NCBI GenBank assembly: GCA_035359995.1
Contig: DAORZT010000013.1
Span: 1 to 49,202, forward strand
Length of the DNA stretch: 49,202 bases
Source: JAKPCT01 sp029553165
GTDB taxonomy: Bacteria; Bacillota; UBA4882; UBA8346
Direction: 5' to 3'
The number at the start of each line of letters is the position of its first letter. The first letter of the stretch is position 1. Under the pieces are notes generated by a model. It saw only the letters and a program-made list of their open reading frames with translations. It searched no databases and was not told the DNA's origin. Positions 34,870-43,748 of the stretch are shown here, piece after piece. The position numbers and the translations under genes are program-made.

Positions 34870-35700
34870 TTATCCAATATTATTAGGGACAGGCACAAAC
34901 TGTTGAACACCCTGATACCCTAAGCGTTTTGATATCTTATAAGTCGCTTCCAGTAACACCGGTAAAATCTCTTGGCTAATTCGCTCCGATGTCATCCTTT
35001 GCACCGGACCAGAGACACTGATTGCTGCCTGCCAACGGCCTTCATAATTCATTATTGGCGCCGCAACACAAGTTACCCCATCATCACGTTCCGAAAAATC
35101 AAGCGCGTAACCATTTTGTTTGATCTGTTTTAACACATCAATTAATCTGTCAATGTCCGTAATCGTCTGCTCAGTAAATTTAACAAACTTTACATTTGCC
35201 ATTCTTCTGCGGACATCTTCAAGGTCCAACCCGGCTAATAAGACCTTACCGGTTCCGGTGCAATAAGCCGGACCACGGCTCCCTACCCGGGCAAACATCT
35301 TTACAATTACGATATTGGTCGATTCAACTTGATCAATATAGACAACCTCGGCACCGTCCAAGATTGCCAGATTGGTAGTTTCATTAACCTCTTCAGCCAA
35401 TTTCTTGAGATAAGGATGCGCAATTGAACGTAAATCCAATGAAGCCAACGCTGCATTACCAATCTCAAATGCTTTTAATCCTAAACGATACCGTTGGGTT
35501 ACCGGTTCTTGTTCAATAAACCCCCGGTACATCATTGTATATAATAAACGATGAACAGTAGTTAACTTTAAGTTAGCTTTCTTAGCCAGCTCTGAAATCG
35601 AAACCGGAGCACTCTCATTAGCTAAAATTTCCAAAAGCGACAACGCTCTGGTGACTGCTTGTACGATTTCACCGTCGCCATCTTTACGCAAACGTCCCAA
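34870..35700 (-). CDS. IclR-family transcriptional regulator
   Basis: DNA-binding regulator with an N-terminal winged helix (about 12-75; AVTRALSLLEILANES, SISELAKKANLKLTTVHRLL) and a C-terminal effector-binding domain (about 90-255; AYCTGTGKVLLAG, DFSERDDGVTCVAAPI). IclR proteins usually control catabolic genes for aromatic or organic acids; the target is not evident because no such operon is adjacent. I place the start at TTG 35700 because GGAGG lies seven nt upstream; a TTG at 35706 is too close to that site. The gene is 27 nt after the small membrane protein gene and probably shares its transcript. Length about 276. Confidence 0.92.
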   Translation of the reverse strand: MGRLRKDGDGEIVQAVTRALSLLEILANESAPVSISELAKKANLKLTTVHRLLYTMMYRGFIEQEPVTQRYRLGLKAFEIGNAALASLDLRSIAHPYLKKLAEEVNETTNLAILDGAEVVYIDQVESTNIVIVKMFARVGSRGPAYCTGTGKVLLAGLDLEDVRRRMANVKFVKFTEQTITDIDRLIDVLKQIKQNGYALDFSERDDGVTCVAAPIMNYEGRWQAAISVSGPVQRMTSERISQEILPVLLEATYKISKRLGYQGVQQFVPVPNNIG

Positions 35701-35727
35701 CTTCAACCCTCCCCGCGCCTAATGATT

Positions 35728-35880
35728 TTATCGCAGAAGCAATCCCTGCTGCCACAGATAGAACACAACTGCCAATAATGCTAATATAGCTAAAATGAAC
35801 ATTATTTTCAAGGTTTTCAAAAATATTTTTAAAAGAAACACCAAGATTATTGCTCCACCAATTATCCATAACCAACTCAT
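35728..35880 (-). CDS. Small (50-residue) membrane protein
   Basis: ATG 35880 is preceded by AAAGGAG at 9 nt, a strong ribosome binding site. The 50-residue product starts MSWLWIIGGAIILVFLLK, continues with a second hydrophobic stretch (MFILAILALLAVVFYLW) and ends QQGLLLR. It therefore contains two closely spaced membrane helices separated by a short basic segment. A longer 63-codon frame overlaps it on the same strand but has no ribosome binding site and is probably spurious. The gene lies just upstream of the IclR regulator and may be co-expressed. Function unknown. Confidence 0.7.
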   Translation of the reverse strand: MSWLWIIGGAIILVFLLKIFLKTLKIMFILAILALLAVVFYLWQQGLLLR

Positions 35881-35939
35881 CACGCTTAACTCCTTTGCCT
35901 ATTCTTAAAAAAACATGTTAATAGACTCGGCAGCACATT

Positions 35940-37682
35940 TTAATTCTCCGGCAAGCTCAATCCGGTTCCGCTGTATAGTAATTTCTTATAATTGAATTCA
36001 TACTCCTCAATCTCACCCAGATCGATCAAGGTTTGCAAATACAATTCAATTATTTCTTGATCACTTTTATGCAATTTATAAGCTTTTCGTAAGAAAGGCA
36101 ACGCTTTATTGAGAGAACCTTTATGATAATAATAGATTCCAATCTCTTTAAGCAATTGATATCCTGGAGTAAATCTCATTCCAAGCAACCAACAACCCAG
36201 GCCAATAAAATTTAAGTTAAACTTTTCAAATACCTTTCCTGACAAATACCAATAATACCAGAGTTTGTTCGCTGGTGCAAACATTTTAAGCAATTGCCAT
36301 AGAATAATCCACTTGTTTTGGGTTTCAAGCGACTTTTCCAACCCTCTAAGTCTCAAGTGTATTTTAACATCATCATTATTTAGCTTGTTCAATAGTTGAA
36401 GTGCCTGTCTTCTGATACTATTATCAGGCGCAATCTGTAATAAATGCAACAAACTCGCTTCGGCTTCGTCATAAAGCTTCAATTGTAATTGAGTTTTACC
36501 AAGTAAAATAAATGTTTGAAAATGTAACCGATTCAAGACACTGGCTTTTTTAAGAAGGTCTAATGCTTCTTCAAGTCTTCTTTGGCGGCTGCAAAATGCT
36601 CCGTAATTATAATATGAACCCCACCATCTGTCATTTAACTGGATTCCCTGTTGATAGAAGAATTCAGCCTCAGCAATCCGCCCCCGTTCTTCAGCCAAAA
36701 GTCCCAAGTTGTTATATACATTTACTCTGCCGGGATCAATCTCTAAAGCTTTTAACCAGATTGCTTCCGCTTTCGCATAGTTCTCCATTCCGGCATAAAC
36801 TGCTCCCATCAGGTCCATGGCGGTTGCATTATCCGGTTCCAGATCAATAATATTTTGTAAACAATTTAGGGCTTGATCATATTGACCACGGGAATGGTAA
36901 AACAAAGCCAGCCGGAGCCAACCCTCAATGAAGTTTGGAAATTTGGTAACCACTTCTCCAAATAATTTTTCTGCTGCCCCGATATTCCCCGCCTGATAGT
37001 TGAGTTCTGCCATAATCAAAGGAATTCGGGGATGCTCCGGAGCAATATTCCGTAATCTAAATAAAAATGCAATTGAGTCATCCAAATATTTCGAAAATCC
37101 ATTTTGAATAATAAATAACAGAAGAATATCAATGGCTTCATTAAAGTCCGGATCATAAGAAATCGCACTTAATAAGCAATCCAAACCTTCTTCCCGTTGT
37201 TTATAACTCTTCACTTCTGATAAAAGCTCTAATCCTTTTCGAAATTCCAAAAAAGCTTCCATTGAAGCAGTATACAATGGAGGTCGGTCCTCTGCAGTTT
37301 CTGCAATATTTTTATTTAAATAAAAGAGCAATTCCCGTAAGTGCTCCTCCCACGCCATCAGAAAATCCCGTTTGACAGCTTCAAACCGATCGAAATAAAC
37401 GATCTTTTCCGCAGCAGGATCATATAAAACGATCGTTGCCAATAGAGTGTCTTCATTACCGTCAATTTCGCCGGCAACCCAAAGTTCTTGAGCATTATAA
37501 GCTTCTTCAATAGTTAGATTGCTTAACTTCTCTTGCCAATTATCAATTTCCAAATCAACATTGATTTGAGCATCAATCTGAGCATTATTCAGTCGCAAAG
37601 TTGTTAAATCAGTCAAACCCCTGACAAGCAACGATAAATACTGCGGTTCTTTTGTTGTAAGAAACGGAATTACTTGTATCAA
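35940..37682 (-). CDS. TPR-repeat protein
   Basis: The 580-residue product has an N-terminal domain of about 140 residues with mixed strands and helices, then about nine tetratricopeptide-like repeats (for example SRGQYDQALNCLQNIIDLEP, YAKAEAIWLKALEIDPG and KLYDEAEASLLHLLQIAPD). There is no signal peptide or membrane segment, so it is probably a cytoplasmic protein-interaction scaffold. The N-terminal part somewhat resembles the substrate-sensing segment preceding TPRs in some regulators, but I cannot name it. The start is TTG 37682 with GGAGG five nt upstream. Downstream it is followed by the small membrane protein gene at 60 bp. Function unknown. Confidence 0.85.
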   Translation of the reverse strand: MIQVIPFLTTKEPQYLSLLVRGLTDLTTLRLNNAQIDAQINVDLEIDNWQEKLSNLTIEEAYNAQELWVAGEIDGNEDTLLATIVLYDPAAEKIVYFDRFEAVKRDFLMAWEEHLRELLFYLNKNIAETAEDRPPLYTASMEAFLEFRKGLELLSEVKSYKQREEGLDCLLSAISYDPDFNEAIDILLLFIIQNGFSKYLDDSIAFLFRLRNIAPEHPRIPLIMAELNYQAGNIGAAEKLFGEVVTKFPNFIEGWLRLALFYHSRGQYDQALNCLQNIIDLEPDNATAMDLMGAVYAGMENYAKAEAIWLKALEIDPGRVNVYNNLGLLAEERGRIAEAEFFYQQGIQLNDRWWGSYYNYGAFCSRQRRLEEALDLLKKASVLNRLHFQTFILLGKTQLQLKLYDEAEASLLHLLQIAPDNSIRRQALQLLNKLNNDDVKIHLRLRGLEKSLETQNKWIILWQLLKMFAPANKLWYYWYLSGKVFEKFNLNFIGLGCWLLGMRFTPGYQLLKEIGIYYYHKGSLNKALPFLRKAYKLHKSDQEIIELYLQTLIDLGEIEEYEFNYKKLLYSGTGLSLPEN

Positions 37683-37748
37683 AGTTACCTCCGTGGTCTT
37701 TAGATCTCGACAAAAACCTTAGCATATTAAAGAATGCTAGTCAAGCTA

Positions 37749-37786
37749 AAAAATCCAAAAAAGAAGCTTGCTTTAACAAGCTTCTT
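37749..37786 (-). terminator. Rho-independent terminator after the 189-residue membrane protein gene
   Basis: Perfect 10-bp stem AAGAAGCTTG/CAAGCTTCTT with a 6-nt loop, then TTTTGGATTTTTT on the minus strand. The stem begins inside the stop codon of the upstream gene. Confidence 0.85.
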
Positions 37787-38354
37787 ACAATCCCATTTGA
37801 AAATGATATTTTGACGATTCAACAATTTTGACTGGAAATTCTAACCACTTGGCAGGCCGGATTCGATATGTCTTACCAATGATGTCTTTTCGTAACAGAT
37901 TATCGACTATATTGAATGTATCTTTAGCAATCTTAACCTCATAGTCACTGAAATCATAATCGTTTAAAGTACTAATAACCGCTGTCTCAATAATTGAATT
38001 CAGCTCTGTTTTAAGCGCTTTGCTTATTTCAATCGGTAACTGGACACTACTGTTACCAAAACTAATTTTTAAACTGTCAAAATCCTCCAAGTGTTTCCCG
38101 ATCTCTTGAGGTAATTCCTTCTTAACTTCTTCCACCAATTGCGGAATATCACTTTTAATTTCATTTCGAACCTTCTCGGCAACAATATTGGCTAACATTT
38201 CAGGATTAACTGCAATTGTAAAACCTTGAAATCTGATTAAGACATACATTATTAAAATTACACCAAAAGCTCCTAACAACAAACCGAAGATTAAACCTTT
38301 CCAAAATCGCTCCCCGAAGTACTTTCCATCTTTAGAGCTTAGCTTATCAGCCAT
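37785..38354 (-). CDS. Hypothetical membrane-anchored protein
   Basis: The 189-residue protein has one N-terminal membrane helix (about 17-38, FWKGLIFGLLLGAFGVILIM), then an extracytoplasmic or cytoplasmic helical region with VAEKVRNEIKSDIPQLVEEV and a beta-rich end. The N-terminal 16 residues are charged, suggesting a short cytoplasmic tail followed by an external domain. ATG 38354 has GGAGGAATGAT upstream. It is downstream of the orphan histidine kinase by about 70 bp on the same strand and could be part of its signalling unit, but I see no family match. Function unknown. Confidence 0.7.
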   Translation of the reverse strand: MADKLSSKDGKYFGERFWKGLIFGLLLGAFGVILIMYVLIRFQGFTIAVNPEMLANIVAEKVRNEIKSDIPQLVEEVKKELPQEIGKHLEDFDSLKISFGNSSVQLPIEISKALKTELNSIIETAVISTLNDYDFSDYEVKIAKDTFNIVDNLLRKDIIGKTYRIRPAKWLEFPVKIVESSKYHFQMGL

Positions 38355-38422
38355 ATCATTCCTCCGTCACATACTGTCACTCTCATAGTATGCCGCAGGA
38401 TCACTCTTTTATGAACATCATT

Positions 38423-40216
38423 TTAATCCTTAATCAAAGGTATTAATACTTCAATTCGAAAACCGTTATTAGCTTTTGAAAAATATTCCACTGTTCCGTT
38501 CAGCATCTTTACCCGTTCTTCCATTCCCATTAAGCCAAAACCCTTAATAATACCATCACAACCGTAGCCATCATCACTAATATGCAACCTGATATCTACA
38601 GAAGAAATCTTCAGTATAATATTAACATTGTTAGCCTTGCCATGTCGTAAAGCATTAGTCAGTGCTTCCTGACAGACCCGATAGATAATTGCCGTGTATT
38701 TAGGACTGATATTCTTTTCCAGCCCCTCAACATCAAACTTTACATTCATTCCTGAACGTTCAAATTCGGCAACCAAATTGTTAATACTGTCCAAGGTCCA
38801 ACTGGTTAACCCGATTACCGAACTCCGAATATCCTTCAACCCGCCTTTGGCAATTTCAACTGCCTCATCCAGCTTCTTTCTTGTCTTATCAGGGTTAATA
38901 TCAAAATTTAAAGTACACAGTTCCAAGATTGTAACTAATAATGTCATTGTCTGCCCTAAGGTATCATGGACGTCTCTTGCAAAACGGTTTCTCTCTTTGG
39001 TAATAGCTAACTCTTCTACTGTTGCTGCATATTCAGTTAACTGTTCGTTCATCTGGTGTAATTTAGCATTCTTTTGGTTCAATTCTGCTACCAACTGTTT
39101 ATACTTAGTGATATCAGCTAAAACAACTACCCTTCCTACAACTTGACCACCATCATTGATTGGCTGGATTCTAATTAAATACCACTTCTCCATTAAAGCA
39201 AAATTCAGTTCATTGCAAGTACTGGTCTCGCAGGTGTTTCTAATATAATCTACTACTTTCAGTGCTTCATCTTTATTATCACATTTCTCAACTAAAAGTT
39301 GGAAAAAGCTTTCTAAATCCAATGTTGGTCTACGAAAGATTGATTTTGAATCCAAACAATCAAATACTCTTTTCAAAAACTTATCTAAAATACTTTCCCT
39401 GCTGTTAACTGTTGAAAGTTCAAACAACTCTGGAAAAACGTTTCGAAACATCCGGTTATAATCAACAATCATATTTGAGTAATCAACAACTATCAAAATA
39501 TCCTTTATGTTGTCAATAACCTCACGTACCGCCATTGGGACTAAATCTAACAGTTTATACTTTAAAGCAGCAAACCACAGGACTAATAATGTAGCCAATA
39601 AACTGAAAGGCGTAATATCAAAGTCAACACTAATAATATGAACTACAATTAATACATTGGTTATGATCGGAATTGACGCTCCAAAAACAATCAGTAAAAT
39701 CTGCTTCTTTTTATAAGCAAATTGCGTTAAAGAATGCTTGATTAAACATAGTGTCCCAATCAAACAGAAAGAATACGATTCGATTGTATGAAGATAAAAT
39801 AAAATTCCATATTGATTAAAAGCTTGATCCTCAATTGTGAAAAACAGGTGATGGTAACTGTTGGTATAGACAGCGATCATTGAACCGATTGGAATGATTG
39901 CAAGCAGCAAAAGGTTACGTGGATTCTTAATGAAATCACTTTCAACATACCGCAAACAAAAGATGATCCAAAACAGACCAATTAAACAGATTCCGGTATA
40001 TTCATAACTTACAAAGAGCGACTCTACTTGGTAATTGGGCGCAAAAATACGCAGAATCTGACCCGAAAACCAAATAAACAGCAGTCCCAAAAAATAAACA
40101 AAACTTCTCACTGCCGGAGTTTTCTTCCCTCTGAGAAGAGTAAACAAAATCATTGAAACTGATAAGACCAAACCTAAACTCAACAAACAAATCCGAATTG
40201 CTGTTATTAAATCCAT
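38423..40216 (-). CDS. 7TM sensor histidine kinase, NarX/DesK type (HisKA_3), orphan
   Basis: Membrane sensor with seven N-terminal hydrophobic segments (about 1-220) of the histidine-kinase 7TM type, a PAS-like region (about 230-370, ILIVVDYSNMIVDYNRMF then the GRVVVLADIT end), a coiled coil and a HisKA_3 transmitter with the phospho-acceptor His417 in ARDVHDTLGQT. The ATPase domain shows the N-box EALTNALRHGKAN and the G-box DDGYGCDG. Kinases of this subfamily normally pair with NarL/LuxR-type regulators, yet none is adjacent. ATG 40216 is used; a GGTAA-type site upstream is weak. Its sensor half strongly resembles that of the kinase at 1853, although the transmitter class differs. Confidence 0.9.
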   Translation of the reverse strand: MDLITAIRICLLSLGLVLSVSMILFTLLRGKKTPAVRSFVYFLGLLFIWFSGQILRIFAPNYQVESLFVSYEYTGICLIGLFWIIFCLRYVESDFIKNPRNLLLLAIIPIGSMIAVYTNSYHHLFFTIEDQAFNQYGILFYLHTIESYSFCLIGTLCLIKHSLTQFAYKKKQILLIVFGASIPIITNVLIVVHIISVDFDITPFSLLATLLVLWFAALKYKLLDLVPMAVREVIDNIKDILIVVDYSNMIVDYNRMFRNVFPELFELSTVNSRESILDKFLKRVFDCLDSKSIFRRPTLDLESFFQLLVEKCDNKDEALKVVDYIRNTCETSTCNELNFALMEKWYLIRIQPINDGGQVVGRVVVLADITKYKQLVAELNQKNAKLHQMNEQLTEYAATVEELAITKERNRFARDVHDTLGQTMTLLVTILELCTLNFDINPDKTRKKLDEAVEIAKGGLKDIRSSVIGLTSWTLDSINNLVAEFERSGMNVKFDVEGLEKNISPKYTAIIYRVCQEALTNALRHGKANNVNIILKISSVDIRLHISDDGYGCDGIIKGFGLMGMEERVKMLNGTVEYFSKANNGFRIEVLIPLIKD

Positions 40217-40300
40217 TTACCTGACAAACCTCATGTTAATAACTGTAAATTACCCAAGTCATAATATTTCTTGTTTTATTCTTAATCTCCTGCAAAACAA

Positions 40301-40338
40301 GAAAAAAACAAGCGAAAAACTTGCAGTCTTACCGCTTG
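40301..40338 (-). terminator. Terminator of the tryptophan operon
   Basis: On the minus strand stem CAAGCG/CGCTTG with an 18-nt loop, then a run of seven T (40302-40308). It lies about 30 nt past the trpA stop and closes the operon. Confidence 0.7.
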
Positions 40339-40369
40339 CTCCAGAAATTTCGTTATTTAATTTGGTTAG

Positions 40370-41152
40370 TTAACAGATACTAGCCTTAAGCTCTTTAACT
40401 AATTTAATGGTTTTTTGATAACTCCGATCTTCAGCGATCGTCTTGACAATTGCACTGCCAACGATTACTCCATCGGCTAATTCAACAACCTTTCTGGCTT
40501 GTTCCGGTTTGGAGATCCCAAATCCGACGGCAACCGGTTGATCCGTCTTTGACTTCACTCTGTTAATAAACTCCGGCAAATCCGTTGCTAAACTGTCCCG
40601 CGCTCCGGTTACTCCTTTTAAAGAAACCGCATAGATAAAACCGGTAGTTGATTCGGCAGCCTTGATAACCCGCGTTTCACTGCTGGTAGGAGCCACCAAA
40701 AAATTAAGTGCAACATTATACTGATTGCCAAGGGTTATTAGTTCCTCAGCTTCATCCGGAGGCAGATCCGGGATAATCAACCCGGAACATCCTGCTGCAC
40801 TGATCTCTGCAAAAAAGGCTGGTAAACTCCTCTGCATAATCATATTGTAATAAATCATCAAGACAACAGGAATATCGACTTTTTGAATTGCCGGTTTAAT
40901 GGCTTGCAGCAGTTTGGCTAAATTACAACCATTAGCCAATGAACGTTGCCCTGCAGCCTGAATGACCGGACCATCCGCCAAGGGATCGGAGAATGGAACT
41001 CCAATCTCGATTAAATCGACTCCATTTTGGGCTAGTATTTCAATTAACTCCGCTGTAGCAGCGAGATCAGGATCACCACCCATAATATACGTAATTAAAG
41101 CTTTCTGCCCTTTTTCTTTCAACAAGCGAAACCGTTCTGCAACTCGATTCAT
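40370..41152 (-). CDS. trpA: Tryptophan synthase alpha subunit
   Basis: Cleaves indole-3-glycerol phosphate to indole and glyceraldehyde 3-phosphate, passing indole through a tunnel to TrpB. The TIM barrel has the two catalytic acids: Glu in LIEIGVPFSDPLADGP (Glu near residue 47) and Asp in the same GVPFSDP loop region; the phosphate-binding GFGISKPEQ and GVIVGSAIV segments follow. Length 260 is normal. Its ATG overlaps the trpB stop (ATGA), so synthesis of the two subunits is coupled. It is the last gene of the operon. Confidence 0.97.
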   Translation of the reverse strand: MNRVAERFRLLKEKGQKALITYIMGGDPDLAATAELIEILAQNGVDLIEIGVPFSDPLADGPVIQAAGQRSLANGCNLAKLLQAIKPAIQKVDIPVVLMIYYNMIMQRSLPAFFAEISAAGCSGLIIPDLPPDEAEELITLGNQYNVALNFLVAPTSSETRVIKAAESTTGFIYAVSLKGVTGARDSLATDLPEFINRVKSKTDQPVAVGFGISKPEQARKVVELADGVIVGSAIVKTIAEDRSYQKTIKLVKELKASIC

Positions 41153-42339
41153 AATTGCACCCCCATCACATCTGCAACCGTAAAGATATCTTTATCGCCC
41201 CTGCCTGAGATGTTAATTACCATAATTTCATCTTCATTAAGATCTTTAGCAATCTTGATCCCTTCAGCTACCGCATGCGAACTCTCTAACGCCGGTATAA
41301 TTCCTTCAACTTTGGTCAAAAACTCAAATGCCGCCAATGCTTCCTGATCAGTGACGGAACGATAGACTACGCGACCACTGTCTTTCAGAAAACTGTGTTC
41401 CGGACCAACTCCAGGGTAGTCTAAACCGGCTGAGATTGAATATGCTTCAATTACTTGTCCATCGTCATCCGACAACAGATAACTCTTGGCTCCATGTAAT
41501 ACTCCCGGTTTGCCTTTTGCCAGTGAAGCTCCGTGGTGGCCACTGTCCAGACCACGACCGGCAGCTTCAACTCCAACTAGTTTTACGGCAGAGTCATTGA
41601 TAAATTCGTAAAAGATCCCCATTGCATTACTGCCACCACCAACACAGGCAACAACATAATCCGGTAATTTACCGCAAACATTTTTCAGCTGTGCTTTAGT
41701 CTCCCTGCCAATGATCGCCTGGAAGTCACGGACAATTGCCGGATAAGGATGCGGCCCAACAACTGAACCGATCAGATAGTACGTATCATCAACATTAGTA
41801 ACCCAATCACGGATCGCTTCATTGGTAGCATCTTTTAAAGTCCTGCTCCCTGATGTTACCGGCACAACTTCGGCACCTAATAATTTCATTCGAAACACAT
41901 TTAACGATTGCCGGGCGATATCTGTTTCTCCCATATAAACAACACATTGAAGCCCAAATTTTGCAGCAACCGTGGCAGTCGCTACCCCGTGTTGACCGGC
42001 TCCGGTCTCTGCAATAATTCGCTTTTTTCCCATCCGTTTCGCCAAAAGAATCTGCCCCAAAGTGTTATTAATCTTATGAGCTCCGGTATGATTCAGGTCC
42101 TCACGTTTGAGAAAAACCCGTCCTTTCCCTAACTCTTTACTGAACCGCTCAGCATAATATAATGGGGTTGGTCTCCCGGAGTAATCATTGAACAAGGTTG
42201 TCAACTCGTTAATGAATTCCGGATCATCTTTATATCTTAAATACGCTTCTTCCAGTTCATCCAATGCCGCCATTAATGTTTCCGGTACATAACGGCCACC
42301 GTAATTACCAAAGTACCAATTCCTATTCATCTCGTTCAC
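41149..42339 (-). CDS. trpB: Tryptophan synthase beta subunit
   Basis: PLP enzyme condensing indole and serine to tryptophan. The PLP-binding lysine is in HTGAHKINNTLGQ; the phosphate-cupping loop is CVGGGSNAMGIF, and the end is INISGRGDKD. Length 396 is typical of the classical TrpB1 form. The listed start is GTG 42339, which overlaps the trpF stop (GTGA); ATG 42330 is three codons inside and better spaced from GGAG, so either may be used. Confidence 0.97.
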   Translation of the reverse strand: MNEMNRNWYFGNYGGRYVPETLMAALDELEEAYLRYKDDPEFINELTTLFNDYSGRPTPLYYAERFSKELGKGRVFLKREDLNHTGAHKINNTLGQILLAKRMGKKRIIAETGAGQHGVATATVAAKFGLQCVVYMGETDIARQSLNVFRMKLLGAEVVPVTSGSRTLKDATNEAIRDWVTNVDDTYYLIGSVVGPHPYPAIVRDFQAIIGRETKAQLKNVCGKLPDYVVACVGGGSNAMGIFYEFINDSAVKLVGVEAAGRGLDSGHHGASLAKGKPGVLHGAKSYLLSDDDGQVIEAYSISAGLDYPGVGPEHSFLKDSGRVVYRSVTDQEALAAFEFLTKVEGIIPALESSHAVAEGIKIAKDLNEDEIMVINISGRGDKDIFTVADVMGVQL

Positions 42340-42953
42340 GCTCCAATATTTTTAACTTTCTCCATAAAAGAAGCTACTTTTTGTTCATCTTTTAACCCCG
42401 GAGAATATTCCACCCCGCTGGATACATCGATCAGATCAGGACGGGCTGTTTTAATCGCCGCTTCAATATTACTTTCATTTAGACCACCAGCCAAAATTTG
42501 AGGCAGCTTTAAAGTCCGAAATGTCTCAAATATTCTCCAATCAAAGGTCTTTCCTGTACCACCAGCCGTATCCGGCGAATAAGTATCAATCAAGATCGCC
42601 CGGACCGGGCTGTCTTTCCAGATCAAATCCGGTTGATCCAATCCCGCCCGAAAAGCCTTAATTACTCTCCCCTCCAGTTGTTCTGCAACATCCGGAGACT
42701 CCGAACCATGTAATTGCGCAAGGTCTAAACGGCAATCCTTCATCAATTGCTTGATTACATAAGGATCTTCATCAACAAATACGCCGATCTTGGTAACAAA
42801 CGGTGACAGTTCCCGGGTAATCCTCGCGACTGTCTCCGGAGTAACCTGACGTTTCGAGGGCGCAAAGATAAACCCTAATGCTGCAGCTCCGTAACGGATA
42901 CAATTTAAGGCATCATTTAAATTGGTTATTCCACAGATTTTAACCGGAATCAT
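42336..42953 (-). CDS. trpF: Phosphoribosylanthranilate isomerase
   Basis: Third-step enzyme of the branch, an Amadori-type isomerase with a TIM-barrel fold. Catalytic Cys is in VKICGITNLNDA and catalytic Asp in AILIDTYSPDTAGGTGKTFDW; the phosphate-binding LAGGLNESNI segment and the C-terminal DVSSGVE are in place. Length 205. The ATG overlaps the trpC stop (TGATG) and its own stop overlaps the trpB start. It is separate from trpC here, unlike the fused enzyme of enterobacteria. Confidence 0.95.
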   Translation of the reverse strand: MIPVKICGITNLNDALNCIRYGAAALGFIFAPSKRQVTPETVARITRELSPFVTKIGVFVDEDPYVIKQLMKDCRLDLAQLHGSESPDVAEQLEGRVIKAFRAGLDQPDLIWKDSPVRAILIDTYSPDTAGGTGKTFDWRIFETFRTLKLPQILAGGLNESNIEAAIKTARPDLIDVSSGVEYSPGLKDEQKVASFMEKVKNIGA

Positions 42954-43738
42954 CAGCTTACCTCACCCAATAACGACCGTATCTTAGTTTGCGGATCAGC
43001 GGCAGTTACCAGTGACTCTCCCACCAATACCGCTTGAACACCTGCATTTTCAAGCCTAATTATATCTTGACGATCTTTGATCCCACTCTCGGATACTACT
43101 GTTATTCCCTCCGGGATCGATTCAAGCAGTTTGAAAGTTGTATTTAAATCCGTTGTAAAACTACGAAGGTCCCGGTTGTTAATCCCAATTATACTTGCAC
43201 CCGCATCAAGCGCGATTTCCAATTCCTCATGGTCATGAACTTCAACCAATGTTGCCATTCCAAGCTCATTTGAACGGTAGATATACTCCTGCAACTGTCT
43301 GGGTTCCAAAGCGGCCACAATCAATAAAACTGCATCCGCGCCATTTACTTTTGCTTCAACGATTTGGTATTCATCAATGATAAACTCTTTCCGCAAGACC
43401 GGAACCTTTGCAGTCTTTGCTTTCACAAGTGCAAGGTAGGTCAATGAACCTTGAAAAAACTCCTCATCTGTTAAAACGGAGATCGCTGCCGCTCCGGCAG
43501 ACTCATATGCTTGCGCCAAGCTCTCCGGGTTAAAATCGGGACATAATAACCCCTTTGATGGCGAAGCCTTTTTAATCTCAGCAATGATACTGATCGTTGG
43601 TTGATTAATACTGGTTTTAAAACATCTTGCCGGATATGATTGTTGGTCAAGTGCCTTAATCAAACTGTTTAAAGGTACTTCTTCCTTTCTTTCCAGCACT
43701 TCAACCTGCTTTTTAGTCAATATTTTCTCTAAAAACAT
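42953..43738 (-). CDS. trpC: Indole-3-glycerol phosphate synthase
   Basis: Closes the indole ring by decarboxylating carboxyphenylaminodeoxyribulose phosphate. The TIM barrel shows IAEIKKASPSKGLL with catalytic Lys/Ser, VLTDEEFFQGS, the VLRKEFIIDEYQ segment, GINNRDLRSFTTDL and ESGI. I start at ATG 43738, twelve codons inside the longest frame, because GGAGGAATA lies immediately upstream and the product then begins in the family's usual way. The upstream frame overlaps the trpD 3' end. Length 261. Confidence 0.95.
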   Translation of the reverse strand: MFLEKILTKKQVEVLERKEEVPLNSLIKALDQQSYPARCFKTSINQPTISIIAEIKKASPSKGLLCPDFNPESLAQAYESAGAAAISVLTDEEFFQGSLTYLALVKAKTAKVPVLRKEFIIDEYQIVEAKVNGADAVLLIVAALEPRQLQEYIYRSNELGMATLVEVHDHEELEIALDAGASIIGINNRDLRSFTTDLNTTFKLLESIPEGITVVSESGIKDRQDIIRLENAGVQAVLVGESLVTAADPQTKIRSLLGEVS

Positions 43739-43748
43739 TATTCCTCCA

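Noticed and set aside
35684..35875. 63-codon frame beginning at 35875 on the minus strand
   Set aside because: It overlaps the IclR start, has no ribosome binding site, and a better 50-codon gene with a strong site and clear membrane helices occupies the same DNA in another frame.
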